The notes: generated by a model from the letters alone, not told the origin. A stretch of 43,048 bases of DNA from Brunnivagina elsteri CCALA 953 (GCF_002289455.1 NZ_NTFS01000005.1:1-43048), one strand, 5' to 3'. Counted from the first letter of the stretch, positions 18,472-27,666 are shown. A program made the numbers and translations.

Positions 18472-19218
18472 TCAAGATAGAGTGTCGGGATCAACACCCA
18501 ATTCCCGTAATTTAGCGGCTAATAAATCAGCACGTTGTTTCTCCTGTTCAGCACGTTGTTTTTCTTGTTCGACTTGTTCGCTACTCCACAACAGCAAATT
18601 TCCATCTTTATCCCACCATCGCAACCAGTTTAGGGTTTGACATAACCTTTCACCTTGCCAAATTCCTAAAAATAATTCCAGTTGGGGAATCCAATAGCGT
18701 CCATGCTCATCTGCGGAGATTTTGGTATATTCCGTATTTTGTAAGCAACGTACTTCTATACTTGGTTCGTAGTCGTCGTAGGTAACGTAAGTCGGAACCT
18801 TAAGAATATTTTCGTAAAAATAAAGCTTCCCATAGGGAGGAGTAGAACGTACCGATAACTCTCCACCTTCGGTATCTGAAAGAAATTCCATGACTACAGC
18901 AATAGAAGCACCTTCTAAATTTGGGGTATAGCTGCGACGAATGATATCTGCTGCGACAGGTTGCACTTGGGGTACATAAAACCAGTCTGGTGCTTTGACA
19001 ACAATTTTCTTGTTGACTGTGGCAACTAGTCCAAAGTTAGAACCAATTAGCATTTGTGGTTGAATGCGTTCTGCTGCACCTAAAGCATTGGTAAGGGCAG
19101 ATGCAAGGGAGGGTTGTTGAATATTTTCCACTGGATCATCGGGGAGAACATAGTCTGCTGGGAGTGCTTCCCAGGTAACAATTGGTTCTTTTGGGATTGG
19201 TTTAATTTGTAAAACCAT
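18472..19218 (-). CDS. Uma2-family (DUF820) putative nuclease, copy 2
   Basis: The 248 residues share the layout of copy 1: 'APDWFYVPQV' (D78), 'AVVMEFLSD' (E111) and 'GKLYFYENI' (K131). The final coiled helix has one more 'EQEKQRA' unit than copy 1. The N-terminus differs, with a Pro/Val-rich segment. Identity to copy 1 is clearest after the catalytic region ('GIWQG', 'LRWWDKDGNLLL'), so the two have diverged substantially. Function unknown beyond the nuclease-like fold. It may share a promoter with copy 1. Confidence 0.85.
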   Translation of the reverse strand: MVLQIKPIPKEPIVTWEALPADYVLPDDPVENIQQPSLASALTNALGAAERIQPQMLIGSNFGLVATVNKKIVVKAPDWFYVPQVQPVAADIIRRSYTPNLEGASIAVVMEFLSDTEGGELSVRSTPPYGKLYFYENILKVPTYVTYDDYEPSIEVRCLQNTEYTKISADEHGRYWIPQLELFLGIWQGERLCQTLNWLRWWDKDGNLLLWSSEQVEQEKQRAEQEKQRADLLAAKLRELGVDPDTLS

Positions 19219-19270
19219 AGGAACACTCCAAGTTAATTGGGGTTGGAGTTTGCCTTTACATTTTAATCAA

Positions 19271-19303
19271 ATTTATTGCGGATTTATTGCGGATTTATTA
19301 CGG
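19271..19303. repeat. Three tandem 11-bp units ATTTATTGCGG overlapping the panB stop
   Basis: Three adjacent units ATTTATTGCGG (the last with A for G at one position) end inside the panB reading frame, so the panB stop codon and last proline codon lie in the third unit. Confidence 0.75.
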
Positions 19304-20068
19304 AAAATTCTTTTCTCTGACTTCCGTGCTAAATTCCTGGACTGCGCTATTTATTATCTGACGTAAATTAGTGTAAACCTTGGCAAAAGGTGGTTGTTTT
19401 TCGGTTAGTCCTAATAAATCTGAAGTCACCAAAACTTGCCCGTCGCAATCCTTCCCTGCACCAATACCAATTGTGGGAATGCTTAATTTTTGGGTAATTT
19501 GCAAAGCCAAATCTGCGGGTATATGTTCCAAAACGATCGCAAATGCTCCTGCTTCTTCCAATGCGATCGCTTGGTGTAAAATTCTCTCTCCAGCTTCCTG
19601 TGTTTTCCCCTGTTGTCGCAATCCCAATTGATGTACTGACTGCGGTGTTAATCCCACATGCCCCATCACCGGAATCCCAGCTTCCACCAAACGGGAAACT
19701 GTTTCCACCATTGTTGGATATCCACCCTCCAACTTTACGGCTTTTGCCCCCGTCTCTTTTAATACCCGACCAGCCGAATGTATCGCTTGCTGAATACTTT
19801 CTTGGTAAGTCAAAAACGGTAAATCTACTACTATTAATCCTCTGTTTACCCCACGTCGCACTGCTTTGGCATGATAAATCATTTCATCTAATGTAATTGG
19901 TAGTGTCGTTTCATACCCAAGTATTGCTGCCATTGAATCACCAACCAAGATCAAATCGACACCAGCAGCATCAAGGATTTGAGCAGTTATATAATCCCAT
20001 GCCGTCAAAGATATAATCGAACGACCTTGTTGTTTCCACTGAATTAGTTGCTGAATGGTGACAGGCAT
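19298..20068 (-). CDS. panB: 3-methyl-2-oxobutanoate hydroxymethyltransferase
   Basis: This gives 256 residues from the ATG at 20068 (MPVTIQQL); a TTG three codons upstream also opens the frame. The TIM-barrel active-site residues known from E. coli PanB are present: D44 and S45 in 'VGDSMA', D82 in 'VVDLPF', K112 and E114 in 'VKLEGG', and E181 in 'VLEHIP'. The enzyme transfers a methylene group from 5,10-methylene-tetrahydrofolate to 2-oxoisovalerate to make ketopantoate, the first step of pantothenate and coenzyme A synthesis. No other pan genes are adjacent. The 3' end runs into a short tandem repeat. Confidence 0.96.
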   Translation of the reverse strand: MPVTIQQLIQWKQQGRSIISLTAWDYITAQILDAAGVDLILVGDSMAAILGYETTLPITLDEMIYHAKAVRRGVNRGLIVVDLPFLTYQESIQQAIHSAGRVLKETGAKAVKLEGGYPTMVETVSRLVEAGIPVMGHVGLTPQSVHQLGLRQQGKTQEAGERILHQAIALEEAGAFAIVLEHIPADLALQITQKLSIPTIGIGAGKDCDGQVLVTSDLLGLTEKQPPFAKVYTNLRQIINSAVQEFSTEVREKNFP

Positions 20069-20082
20069 AATCGGCAAAGTTA

Positions 20083-20300
20083 GGAATTATAAGTTTTGAG
20101 TTAGGAATTATGAGTTTTGAGTTGGGAATTATTATACTAAAAACGCTTAAGGATTATACTTTTTATCTGCCAAACCTAATATTTATTAAGTCTCTCCCCT
20201 TAGTAAGGGGAGAGGTTGGAGAGGGGTTCTATATTAGTCAAATTTTAAGCCGTTTGCAGTATAACTTCTAACTCCTAACTCCTAACTATTAACTTCTAAC
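20083..20300. repeat. STRR blocks and a CTCCCCTTAG/TAAGGGGAG hairpin
   Basis: Heptameric 'gttagga/attatga' repeats occupy 20083-20135 and 20266-20300. Between them is a palindrome CTCCCCTTAGTAAGGGGAG at about 20194-20212, followed by 'ggttggagagggg', a motif widely dispersed in cyanobacteria. No gene is present. Confidence 0.75.
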
Positions 20301-20301
20301 T

Positions 20302-21399
20302 CTATTTTACTTCCCGACTGAATGCCACATGGGTTTTTGCTTTGGGCATTTTTGGCATCAACCAAGCTAAACCCTCACTAGTTCCAACCCACAATTTGTT
20401 TCCTGTATCGGGTTCTAGTGCCAAAACTCGGCTTGATGGTAAGCCTGCAACTTGGTCTAAAAGCGCTCCCGTACTCGGATTTAAACGCATTAAACCACTA
20501 TTTGTACCCACCCAAACACTACCATCCTTGGCAAAGCGAATTGATGTGACATTTTTACCGCGCAATCTTGTTACAGAACGCAACACCATACCATTTTTGG
20601 GATTAATCACGAGTAAATTATTTGGCATCCCAGCCCAGATTAATCCTTGGGGGCTAATTGCCAGGGTTTGTACTGTTCCCCCTGGTAAATTCTGAATTTT
20701 TTTTAGTATCAAGGCATTGGCTGAGTTTACCCGTACCAAACCATCGAGGGTTCCTACCCAAAGTTGTCCTTCTGCATCCAATGTCATCGCATTCGCACTA
20801 ACACCAGGTAAATTTTTAACTGTGGTCATAATTAAACCTTGGTCGGGACTAACCAACGCCAAACCGTTATCAGTCCCCGTCCACAAGTAACCACGTTTAT
20901 CTACTAATAATGACAGGACGCGCTTGGAAGGTAAAAATAAATTCTGAGCGGTGATTTCACTTGTACGTAAATCTACTCGCTTCAAGCCTTCGTAAGTTCC
21001 TACCCACAAACGCCCAACCTTATCTTGTGCGATCGCGCCAATTGCAGTATTGGGTAAACTTACTCTCGCTAAAATTTTACCTGTATTTGGGTCAATTCGC
21101 GATAATCCTCGCCACGCACCAACCCAGAGATTACCCGTAAAATCCCTTTGTAAAGCGTTAACTCGGTAGTCAATTTCCTGCCTTCTATCATCGTTCCCTT
21201 CTCCTTTTCCTGGAGGAGGTGCAGAAGCCGGATAAGCTGGAGTTAATTCGGATGGATCGATATCTAGAGTGCTTTGAGCAAATGTCACCCTATTTGCCCC
21301 AGACAAAACTATCAACCCTGTTAAGGCAGATGTAATTAATAAACTAGTCGGCTTACGAAAAAATACCACTGTTAAGTTTCCTTTGGAGACACTCCCCAT
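20302..21399 (-). CDS. Secreted beta-propeller protein with two-component-regulator propeller repeats
   Basis: This gives 365 residues from the ATG at 21399; the frame is open to a TTG at 21507, but the ATG places a signal peptide (about residues 12-41, ending near 'VTFAQ') at the right distance. Then follows a short acidic, Pro-rich linker and about seven blades of the 'G.LWVGT..GL.R.(N/D)P..G' Reg_prop type. In hybrid sensor kinases such propellers are periplasmic ligand-sensing domains; here no membrane helix, kinase or diguanylate cyclase follows, so it is a free-standing propeller. Partner and ligand unknown. It is transcribed away from rbcL. Confidence 0.82.
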   Translation of the reverse strand: MGSVSKGNLTVVFFRKPTSLLITSALTGLIVLSGANRVTFAQSTLDIDPSELTPAYPASAPPPGKGEGNDDRRQEIDYRVNALQRDFTGNLWVGAWRGLSRIDPNTGKILARVSLPNTAIGAIAQDKVGRLWVGTYEGLKRVDLRTSEITAQNLFLPSKRVLSLLVDKRGYLWTGTDNGLALVSPDQGLIMTTVKNLPGVSANAMTLDAEGQLWVGTLDGLVRVNSANALILKKIQNLPGGTVQTLAISPQGLIWAGMPNNLLVINPKNGMVLRSVTRLRGKNVTSIRFAKDGSVWVGTNSGLMRLNPSTGALLDQVAGLPSSRVLALEPDTGNKLWVGTSEGLAWLMPKMPKAKTHVAFSREVK

Positions 21400-21507
21400 C
21401 GCCTTTGCGAAAAGCTCAGGATTATTATCAGTGTTCCCAAAATTTGGAATTTTCAATACTTTATGGGTATTTTTTTTGACTAAATTGGTTAATGGGCAAT
21501 ATTGCAA

Positions 21508-22250
21508 ACTAATTATACGAACTAATTATGCTCTCCGTAGTTCTATCGGTCTTTTAAGGTAATTAAGCTAAAAAGCGCCTAAATTATATATTAGGGCAGG
21601 CAGGGATGCCTACTCCACAATAATTATAATAATTTAGATTATATGATTTAAATACAGAACACTTTACCACTCTTTTAATTCCCTATTCCCAAAATCACAA
21701 ATCAAGCCCTTTGTAAAAGATTTGTTACAAAAAGTTTAAATAAAAATGGAATAACAAAATTAAATAAGAATGTTAAGAATATTCAAAGATTAACTTATCC
21801 TATTATTGGTATAGTGATTAACGAATCACAATTTACGCAATGTGCAATTTTTGTCTTTCGCCGTTCGTTCACCTAAATCTCCTTCAGAGAAATTTTTGTC
21901 TATGTTTGTGCCCAGATGAAAGTCAAGTAGAATCGCAACCGAGAGCCGAAAAGACTTTCAGCTAGTTCGCGTTCCTTGAGTCAAAAGAGTATAACAAAGA
22001 GAAGATATGTAAAACCTGCTTCTTTGAACAAAGCGGTTAATAAGTTCGAGACGATTTAGTTGGATGTTGGGCAAAAGATAGAGAGGCTCTATTTACATAG
22101 CAGAAAAGAATAAAAAAATCATGTACTTATGTTAATTACTTAAGTACAGGGCTTAGATAGTAATAATGCTTGATAGAGAGTGAAATTGCGTATTGTGCGA
22201 ATTGCGATCGCGTTGATAGTCGATAAGTGACATCTTGTTGGAAGGGAAAT
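21508..22250 (+). promoter_or_regulatory. Long upstream region of the Rubisco operon
   Basis: There is no gene in these 743 bases. In related cyanobacteria the rbcL transcript has a leader of several hundred bases, so promoter and leader should lie here. Candidate elements are AT-rich direct words near 21716-21790, a perfect inverted repeat at 22122-22148, and the Shine-Dalgarno-like GGAAGGGA directly before the rbcL ATG at 22251. I could not find a convincing NtcA site (GTA-N8-TAC). Confidence 0.55.
22122..22148. promoter_or_regulatory. Palindrome TGTACTTA-N11-TAAGTACA in the rbcL leader
   Basis: Perfect 8-base arms separated by 11 bases, about 103 bases before the rbcL start. The arms and the central TTAATTA are AT-rich and symmetrical, as for LysR-type regulators (RbcR/CmpR family) or an RNA hairpin. 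Which of these, if either, is inference. Confidence 0.4.
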
Positions 22251-23681
22251 ATGTCTTACGCTCAAACGAAGACCCAGGCTAAAACAGGGTATCAAGCAGG
22301 GGTCAAAGATTACAGACTTACTTATTACACCCCAGATTACACACCTAAAGATACAGATATTCTTGCAGCATTCCGGATGACTCCCCAACCAGGAGTACCA
22401 CCCGAAGAGGCTGGTGCTGCTGTTGCGGCTGAGTCTTCCACAGGTACTTGGACTACCGTATGGACTGACTTGCTTACCGACCTAGACCGCTACAAAGGTC
22501 GTTGCTATGATATCGAGCCAGTTGCTGGTGAAGATAATCAATACATTGCTTACATAGCTTATCCTCTCGACTTGTTCGAGGAAGGCTCTGTAACTAACAT
22601 GTTGACCTCGATTGTAGGTAACGTATTTGGTTTTAAAGCGTTACGTGCATTGCGTTTGGAAGACTTACGTATCCCTGTTGCATACCTGAAGACCTTCCAA
22701 GGTCCTCCCCACGGTATCCAAGTAGAGCGTGACAAATTAAACAAGTATGGTCGTCCTTTGTTGGGTTGTACAATTAAACCCAAATTAGGTCTATCTGCTA
22801 AAAACTATGGACGTGCTGTATACGAGTGTTTGCGTGGTGGTTTGGACTTCACCAAAGACGACGAAAACATTAACTCCCAGCCTTTCCAACGTTGGCGCGA
22901 TCGCTTCTTGTTTGTAGCTGATGCAATCCACAAAGCACAAGCAGAAACAGGCGAAATCAAAGGTCACTACCTGAATGTCACCGCTCCTACCTGCGAAGAA
23001 ATGATGAAACGGGCTGAGTTCGCCAAAGAACTCAAAATGCCCATCGTCATGCATGACTATTTGACAGCAGGTTTTACCGCTAACACCACCCTGTCTCATT
23101 GGTGTCGTGACAACGGTATTTTGCTGCACATTCACCGAGCAATGCACGCAGTAATCGACCGCCAAAAGAACCACGGTATTCACTTCCGTGTATTGGCTAA
23201 AACCCTACGTATGTCTGGTGGAGACCACATCCACACCGGAACCGTTGTTGGTAAACTCGAAGGTGAACGCGGTATTACAATGGGCTTCGTTGACCTATTG
23301 CGCGAAAACTACGTAGAGCAAGACAAGTCTCGTGGTATCTACTTTACCCAAGACTGGGCTTCCATGCCCGGTGTGATGGCAGTTGCTTCCGGTGGTATCC
23401 ACGTATGGCACATGCCCGCACTCGTTGAAATCTTCGGCGATGACTCCGTACTCCAATTCGGTGGTGGTACATTGGGACACCCTTGGGGTAATGCACCTGG
23501 TGCAACCGCAAACCGTGTTGCTCTTGAAGCATGTATCCAAGCACGTAACGAAGGACGCAACCTGGCTCGCGAAGGTAACGACATTATCCGCGAAGCTTGT
23601 AAATGGTCTCCTGAACTTGCTGTTGCTTGCGAACTGTGGAAAGAAATCAAGTTCGAGTTCGAGGCAATGGATACCGTCTGA
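22251..23681 (+). CDS. rbcL: Ribulose bisphosphate carboxylase large subunit (Form IB)
   Basis: This gives 476 residues from the ATG at 22251 (MSYAQTKTQ), with GGAAGGGA six bases upstream; the frame's earlier start eight codons back is not conserved sequence. Active-site landmarks are K176 in 'TIKPKLG', the carbamylated K202 in 'GLDFTKDDE' with its Mg2+ ligands D204 and E205, 'HIHRAMHAV', and loop-6 'GKLEGERG'. It carboxylates ribulose 1,5-bisphosphate in carboxysomes as L8S8 with RbcS. Codon use is noticeably more biased than in neighbours (highly expressed). It is followed by rbcX and rbcS in one cluster, each separated by repeat-rich spacers of 184 and 174 bases. Confidence 0.98.
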   Translation: MSYAQTKTQAKTGYQAGVKDYRLTYYTPDYTPKDTDILAAFRMTPQPGVPPEEAGAAVAAESSTGTWTTVWTDLLTDLDRYKGRCYDIEPVAGEDNQYIAYIAYPLDLFEEGSVTNMLTSIVGNVFGFKALRALRLEDLRIPVAYLKTFQGPPHGIQVERDKLNKYGRPLLGCTIKPKLGLSAKNYGRAVYECLRGGLDFTKDDENINSQPFQRWRDRFLFVADAIHKAQAETGEIKGHYLNVTAPTCEEMMKRAEFAKELKMPIVMHDYLTAGFTANTTLSHWCRDNGILLHIHRAMHAVIDRQKNHGIHFRVLAKTLRMSGGDHIHTGTVVGKLEGERGITMGFVDLLRENYVEQDKSRGIYFTQDWASMPGVMAVASGGIHVWHMPALVEIFGDDSVLQFGGGTLGHPWGNAPGATANRVALEACIQARNEGRNLAREGNDIIREACKWSPELAVACELWKEIKFEFEAMDTV

Positions 23682-23684
23682 TGA

Positions 23685-23852
23685 AGGGTTAGGAGTTGAG
23701 AGACGACCCACCGGGTCGTCTGTACAGGAGTTAGGAGTTGAGATTTAGGGGCTGAGGGTTGGAAGTTGGTATTTTTGCTAACTTCATGATTCAGAACTTA
23801 ACACTTATAATTCATAACTCATAACTCATCACTCATACTCATCACTCCTAAA
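23685..23852. repeat. STRRs and a small palindrome in the rbcL-rbcX spacer
   Basis: Heptamers 'gttagga/ttgagag' (23685-23770) and 'aactcat' (23795-23852) surround a perfect hairpin AGACGACCC/GGGTCGTCT at about 23701-23721. The hairpin could act as an mRNA processing or stability element between rbcL and rbcX. Confidence 0.75.
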
Positions 23853-23865
23853 GCTGGGGTCAGGC

Positions 23866-24258
23866 ATGAATATAAAGCAAATTGCGAAAGATACAGCAAA
23901 GACGCTGCAAAGCTACTTGACATATCAGGCATTGCGAACGGTGTTATTACAGCTTGATGAAACCAATCCTCCCTTACAGCATTGGTTGCACAACTTTTCC
24001 GCAGGTAAGGTTCAAGATGGGGAAAAGTTTATCGAAAGCTTATTCTGTGAAAAACCAGATTTAGCGATGCGAATAATGACTGTTCGCGAACACATTGCCG
24101 AAGAAGTTGCTGAATTTTTACCCGAAATGGTTCGTATGGGGATTCAGCAAGCCAATATGGAACACCGTAAGCAGCATTTTGAGCGTATCACGCAGTTTAG
24201 CGTGTCTCACCCAAGCTCTAAGAATGAATTGGACAATGAATTACACGATGGTAGTTAA
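23866..24258 (+). CDS. rbcX: Rubisco assembly chaperone RbcX
   Basis: The 130 residues have the all-helical RbcX core: 'AKDTAKTLQSYLTYQALRTVLLQL.ETNPP', which forms the groove binding the RbcL C-terminal peptide, and 'PDLAMRIMTVREHIAEEVAEFLPEMV', the dimer helix. The C-terminal 25 residues are a polar, disordered tail as in other filamentous species. It stabilises RbcL intermediates before RbcS joins. Its place between rbcL and rbcS is the standard arrangement in beta-cyanobacteria. Confidence 0.96.
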   Translation: MNIKQIAKDTAKTLQSYLTYQALRTVLLQLDETNPPLQHWLHNFSAGKVQDGEKFIESLFCEKPDLAMRIMTVREHIAEEVAEFLPEMVRMGIQQANMEHRKQHFERITQFSVSHPSSKNELDNELHDGS

Positions 24259-24415
24259 TAGATAATTACTAATGGGTAATGGGTAATGGGTAATTGTTAA
24301 TAGATAATGGTTACAGGCAGAAGCCAGAAATCAATAACTAATAACTAATAACTAAATTAACCGATACTAACTAGCTAATAACTAAAAACTATCAAATAAT
24401 CAATTATTTGCAACC
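24259..24415. repeat. STRR array in the rbcX-rbcS spacer
   Basis: Three copies of TAATGGG(TAATGGG) type units (24270-24290) and several AATAACT units (24330-24355) fill most of the spacer. No gene is present. Confidence 0.8.
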
Positions 24416-24432
24416 CATCACACCATTAAACT

Positions 24433-24783
24433 ATGCAAACTTTACCAAAAGAGCGTCGTTTTGAGACTCTCTCTTACCTTCCCCCTCTCTCTGACGCTCA
24501 AATTCAAAAACAAGTTCAGTACATTTTGAACCAAGGTTATATTCCTGCTATTGAGTTCAATGAAAAGTCCGATCCAACCGAATTTTATTGGACATTGTGG
24601 AAGTTGCCTTTGTTCAACGCACGTAGCACCCAAGAAGTACTTGGTGAAGTACAAGAGTGCCGTTCTCAGTATGGTAATTGCTACATCCGCGTTGTTGGTT
24701 TTGACAATATCAAGCAGTGTCAAGTACTTAGCTTTATTGTTCACAAACCAAGCCAAGGTGGTACTAGTGGCTATCGCTACTAA
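24433..24783 (+). CDS. rbcS: Ribulose bisphosphate carboxylase small subunit
   Basis: The 116 residues form the compact cyanobacterial small subunit: '[13 protein letters not shown]', '[16 protein letters not shown]', '[10 protein letters not shown]', '[23 protein letters not shown]' and '[10 protein letters not shown]'. It lacks the longer beta-A/B loop of plants. The last residues (GGTSGYRY) are slightly longer than the minimum. It is the last gene of the cluster; a strong terminator follows 86 bases downstream. Confidence 0.97.
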   Translation: MQTLPKERRFETLSYLPPLSDAQIQKQVQYILNQGYIPAIEFNEKSDPTEFYWTLWKLPLFNARSTQEVLGEVQECRSQYGNCYIRVVGFDNIKQCQVLSFIVHKPSQGGTSGYRY

Positions 24784-24868
24784 GTTTAATTAGTAGATTT
24801 GATGAGCAAATTTGAGTCTGGTTAAGCAATTAGGTTTGACTTTAACTTTGGTTTATTTATCACCATGT

Positions 24869-24906
24869 ATAGGAGAGGTGGAATTTCTGCCTCTCCTATT
24901 TGTTTT
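24869..24906 (+). terminator. Rho-independent terminator of rbcLXS
   Basis: A perfect 10-bp stem ATAGGAGAGG/CCTCTCCTAT with an 11-base loop, followed by TTTGTTTT. It is the clearest terminator in the window. The rest of the gap 24784-25098 holds nothing I recognise. Confidence 0.9.
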
Positions 24907-25098
24907 CGGATATTTTCAAGCATTTATCAAGCATTTATTTAGTTTGAGTGCCATAAACTTTAATGCAGGATTAACTTTTTGACTCTACTTAACATAATTT
25001 TATGATTTTTCAAGTCTCAAAACTTACAATCGCAATTTGCAATTAGAGTTTCATCGGTTAGAATGTGCTTCTTAACGTTCTCATAAATACATAATACA

Positions 25099-25719
25099 GT
25101 GAAATCAGACCATCTACCTCCGGTTAGAATTTGCTTTGTTGGCGAGTCTTTTGTTAATGGTACTGGAGACTCTGAATGTCTTGGTTGGACTGGTAGAGTT
25201 TGCGTCGATGCTAATAAAAAAGGTTATGACCTAACTTATTACAATTTAGGAGTTCGAGGTGAAACAACTCAAGAACTGAAACAGCGCTGGCGAAATGAAG
25301 TTCTACATCGCTTACCATCTGATGATGACGGTAGAATTGTATTTTCATTTGGGGTAAATGATACTGCTATTGTCAATGGAAAAATGCGAGTATCGCTGTT
25401 AAATTCTATATTTAATGTGCGGCAAATTTTGAAGGAAGCAAAAGAATTATATCCAGTTTTAATGGTTGGACCATCACCAATGTTGGATAATGAACAAAAT
25501 ACTCGGATTGCCGAATTATCAAATTATTTTGCCAAGATTTGTCGGGAATTAGATATTCCCTATCTTGATGTTTTCCCGGTTCTGAAAAAATCAACTATTT
25601 GGTTTGATGAAGCATACGCGAATGATAAAGCACATCCTCGTAGTGGAGGTTATCAAGCATTTGCTGATATTGTTCAAAATTGGGATGGTTGGTTAAAGTG
25701 GTTTCCACATCGCACTTGA
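25099..25719 (+). CDS. SGNH/GDSL-type hydrolase
   Basis: This gives 206 residues from a GTG start at 25099; no ATG precedes the first conserved block. Block I reads 'FVGESFVNGTG' with the nucleophile at S17 (the usual Asp of GDS is Glu). Block II Gly is in 'NLGVRGETT', block III is 'GVND' (N87, D88), and the catalytic Asp/His pair is D176 and H179 in 'NDKAHP'. The set is complete, so it should be an active esterase, lipase or thioesterase of the SGNH fold. There is no signal peptide, so it is probably cytosolic. Substrate unknown. It stands alone between rbcS and the GH13 gene. Confidence 0.87.
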   Translation: MKSDHLPPVRICFVGESFVNGTGDSECLGWTGRVCVDANKKGYDLTYYNLGVRGETTQELKQRWRNEVLHRLPSDDDGRIVFSFGVNDTAIVNGKMRVSLLNSIFNVRQILKEAKELYPVLMVGPSPMLDNEQNTRIAELSNYFAKICRELDIPYLDVFPVLKKSTIWFDEAYANDKAHPRSGGYQAFADIVQNWDGWLKWFPHRT

Positions 25720-25760
25720 TGTAAGTAATATCGCTACTGCTTACAATATTAATTTAACTC

Positions 25761-25784
25761 ACGCAGAGGCGCAGAGACGCGGAG
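25761..25784. repeat. Short CGCAGAG-type dispersed repeat
   Basis: ACGCAGAGGCGCAGAGACGC with an adjoining GGAG is a unit dispersed widely in cyanobacteria. Other copies here are near 34560-34575, 39217-39233 and 40453-40476, and a longer composite one at 32180-32270 has become coding sequence. Confidence 0.7.
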
Positions 25785-25896
25785 AAGAAGAGTTTTAAGA
25801 GTATTCAATTGTTAAGTGCTAAAAGTTCTACCCTCAGTGCGATCGCAAAGTATGATTAATCTGTAATTATGGCGATGAAGCTATGATTGGTAACAC

Positions 25897-27438
25897 ATGC
25901 AAGTTCAAACGCCTGATTGGGTAAAGCACGCTGTTTTTTATCAAATTTTTCCCGATCGTTTTGCCAAGAGCAAACAAATATCTGACGCGAAGAGCAAACA
26001 AATATATGATGCGAAGAGCAAACAACCCCGCAAAAGATTATTCCAGAGTGCAAGTTGGGAAGACTGGGAAGCAATGCCAACTTTACAAGGATATAAAGGA
26101 GGAGATTTGTGGGGAATTATGGAACAGTTGGATTATATTGAATCTTTAGGGATTAATGCAATTTACTTTACTCCAATTTTTCAATCAGCTAGCAATCACC
26201 GCTATCATACTCATGATTATTACCAAGTAGATCCAATGTTGGGAGGTAATGCAGCATTTAAAGAATTATTGGATGCGGCACATTCTCGTAATATTAAAGT
26301 TGTTTTGGATGGGGTTTTTAATCATTCAAGTCGTGGTTTTTTCTTTTTTCACGATGTATTAGAAAATGGTCCTTATTCCCCTTGGGTAAATTGGTTCAAG
26401 ATAGAAGGCTGGCCCCTGGCACCTTATACTGGAGATGCACCAGCTAATTATGGAAGTTGGGGTGAAAATCGTGCTTTGCCAGAATTTAACCATGATAACC
26501 CCGATGTGCGGGAATATATTATGGAAATTGCCGAATATTGGATTGAATTTGGTATTGATGGCTGGCGATTGGATGTACCATTTGAAATTAAGACACCAGG
26601 TTTTTGGCAGGAATTTCGCGATCGCGTCAAAGCAATTAACCCTGAAGCCTATATTGTGGGGGAAGTATGGGGTGATTCTAGAGAGTGGTTGGATGGAACC
26701 CAATTTGATGGTGTGATGAATTATATTTTTGCTGGTGCTGCGATCGCATTTGCCGCAGGTGATAGGGTTGTTTTAGAACAGGTTCAATCCCGCGATTATC
26801 AGCCATATCCACCATTGTTTGCTGCCGAATATGCTGCCAAAATTCAAGATTTACTCGCACTTTATCCTTGGGAAATTCAGCTAACTCAATTAAATTTACT
26901 TGCTAGTCACGACACTGCAAGATTGATGACAATAGCAGGTGGAGATAAGGATAGTGTTAAATTAGCTACATTACTAATGATGACATTCCCAGGTGCGCCG
27001 AGTGTCTATTATGGCGATGAAGTGGGATTGTTTGGAGGAATTGATCCGGATTCACGACGGGTATTTCCACTAGAATCAGCTTGGGATAGAGAAATACTTG
27101 ATACACATAAAAAGTTAATTGCCCTGCGTCACCAATATCCATGTTTGCGAATCGGTGAATACAAAACATTGTACGCCCAAGGTGAATTATATATCTTTGC
27201 CCGGATATTAAACAATCAGTCAGAAAATGAGTTTGAGAATGAAAAGTTGTTGATTGCAGTTAACGCAGGTACTGCATCGGCAAAAGCAACTTTTGGTGTG
27301 GCTGAATTGGATTTTCAACCGGGAAAATTACTTTATGGGGATGCTGAAGTTGAATGGAATGAAGAGGGAGAAATTCAGAATCTTAGCTTAAATGTTCCTC
27401 CTCGTAGTGGTTGTATTTTGGCAGTTGGGAATAAATAA
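25897..27438 (+). CDS. GH13 alpha-amylase-family glycosidase (neopullulanase/cyclomaltodextrinase-like)
   Basis: The 513 residues cover the catalytic (beta/alpha)8 barrel and C-terminal domain, without the N-terminal starch-binding domain of many neopullulanases. GH13 regions are clear: 'DGVFNHSS' (I), 'GIDGWRLDVP' with nucleophile D226 (II), 'IVGEVWGD' with acid/base E256 (III), and 'LLASHDTAR' with D339 (IV). Region V 'ALPEFNHD' (about 193-200) resembles the 'MPKLN' motif of cyclomaltodextrinase relatives. It should cut alpha-1,4 (perhaps alpha-1,6) glucan oligomers in the cytosol, as in glycogen or maltodextrin turnover. An in-frame tandem repeat occupies residues 23-43. Confidence 0.92.
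   Translation: MQVQTPDWVKHAVFYQIFPDRFAKSKQISDAKSKQIYDAKSKQPRKRLFQSASWEDWEAMPTLQGYKGGDLWGIMEQLDYIESLGINAIYFTPIFQSASNHRYHTHDYYQVDPMLGGNAAFKELLDAAHSRNIKVVLDGVFNHSSRGFFFFHDVLENGPYSPWVNWFKIEGWPLAPYTGDAPANYGSWGENRALPEFNHDNPDVREYIMEIAEYWIEFGIDGWRLDVPFEIKTPGFWQEFRDRVKAINPEAYIVGEVWGDSREWLDGTQFDGVMNYIFAGAAIAFAAGDRVVLEQVQSRDYQPYPPLFAAEYAAKIQDLLALYPWEIQLTQLNLLASHDTARLMTIAGGDKDSVKLATLLMMTFPGAPSVYYGDEVGLFGGIDPDSRRVFPLESAWDREILDTHKKLIALRHQYPCLRIGEYKTLYAQGELYIFARILNNQSENEFENEKLLIAVNAGTASAKATFGVAELDFQPGKLLYGDAEVEWNEEGEIQNLSLNVPPRSGCILAVGNK
25963..26025 (+). repeat. In-frame 24-bp tandem repeat in the GH13 gene
   Basis: About 2.6 copies of a 24-base unit encode AKSKQISD/AKSKQIYD/AKSKQ right after 'YQIFPDRF'. 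The unit length keeps the frame. Confidence 0.85.
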
Positions 27439-27666
27439 TTGAGGTCATATTTTCTGAGTTCAACCGATGTTTCCACTAAATTAGCCATGAAGTTGTATGG
27501 ATGAATTTTGAGAGTATTGCAGATTACTTATAAAATTTCTATAGCAAAGCTTACCTCAATCAATAGAAGTGGTTAATGGCTATTGGAAAATTATTAAATT
27601 TCCCGCTTGTCCCTATTCCCCACTCGCCACTGTTACACTAAGAATTGACCTCAAGAACAAGTGATT

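Noticed and set aside
22122-22148. NtcA site in the rbcL leader
   Set aside because: The GTA and TAC in this palindrome are 11 bases apart rather than the required 8.
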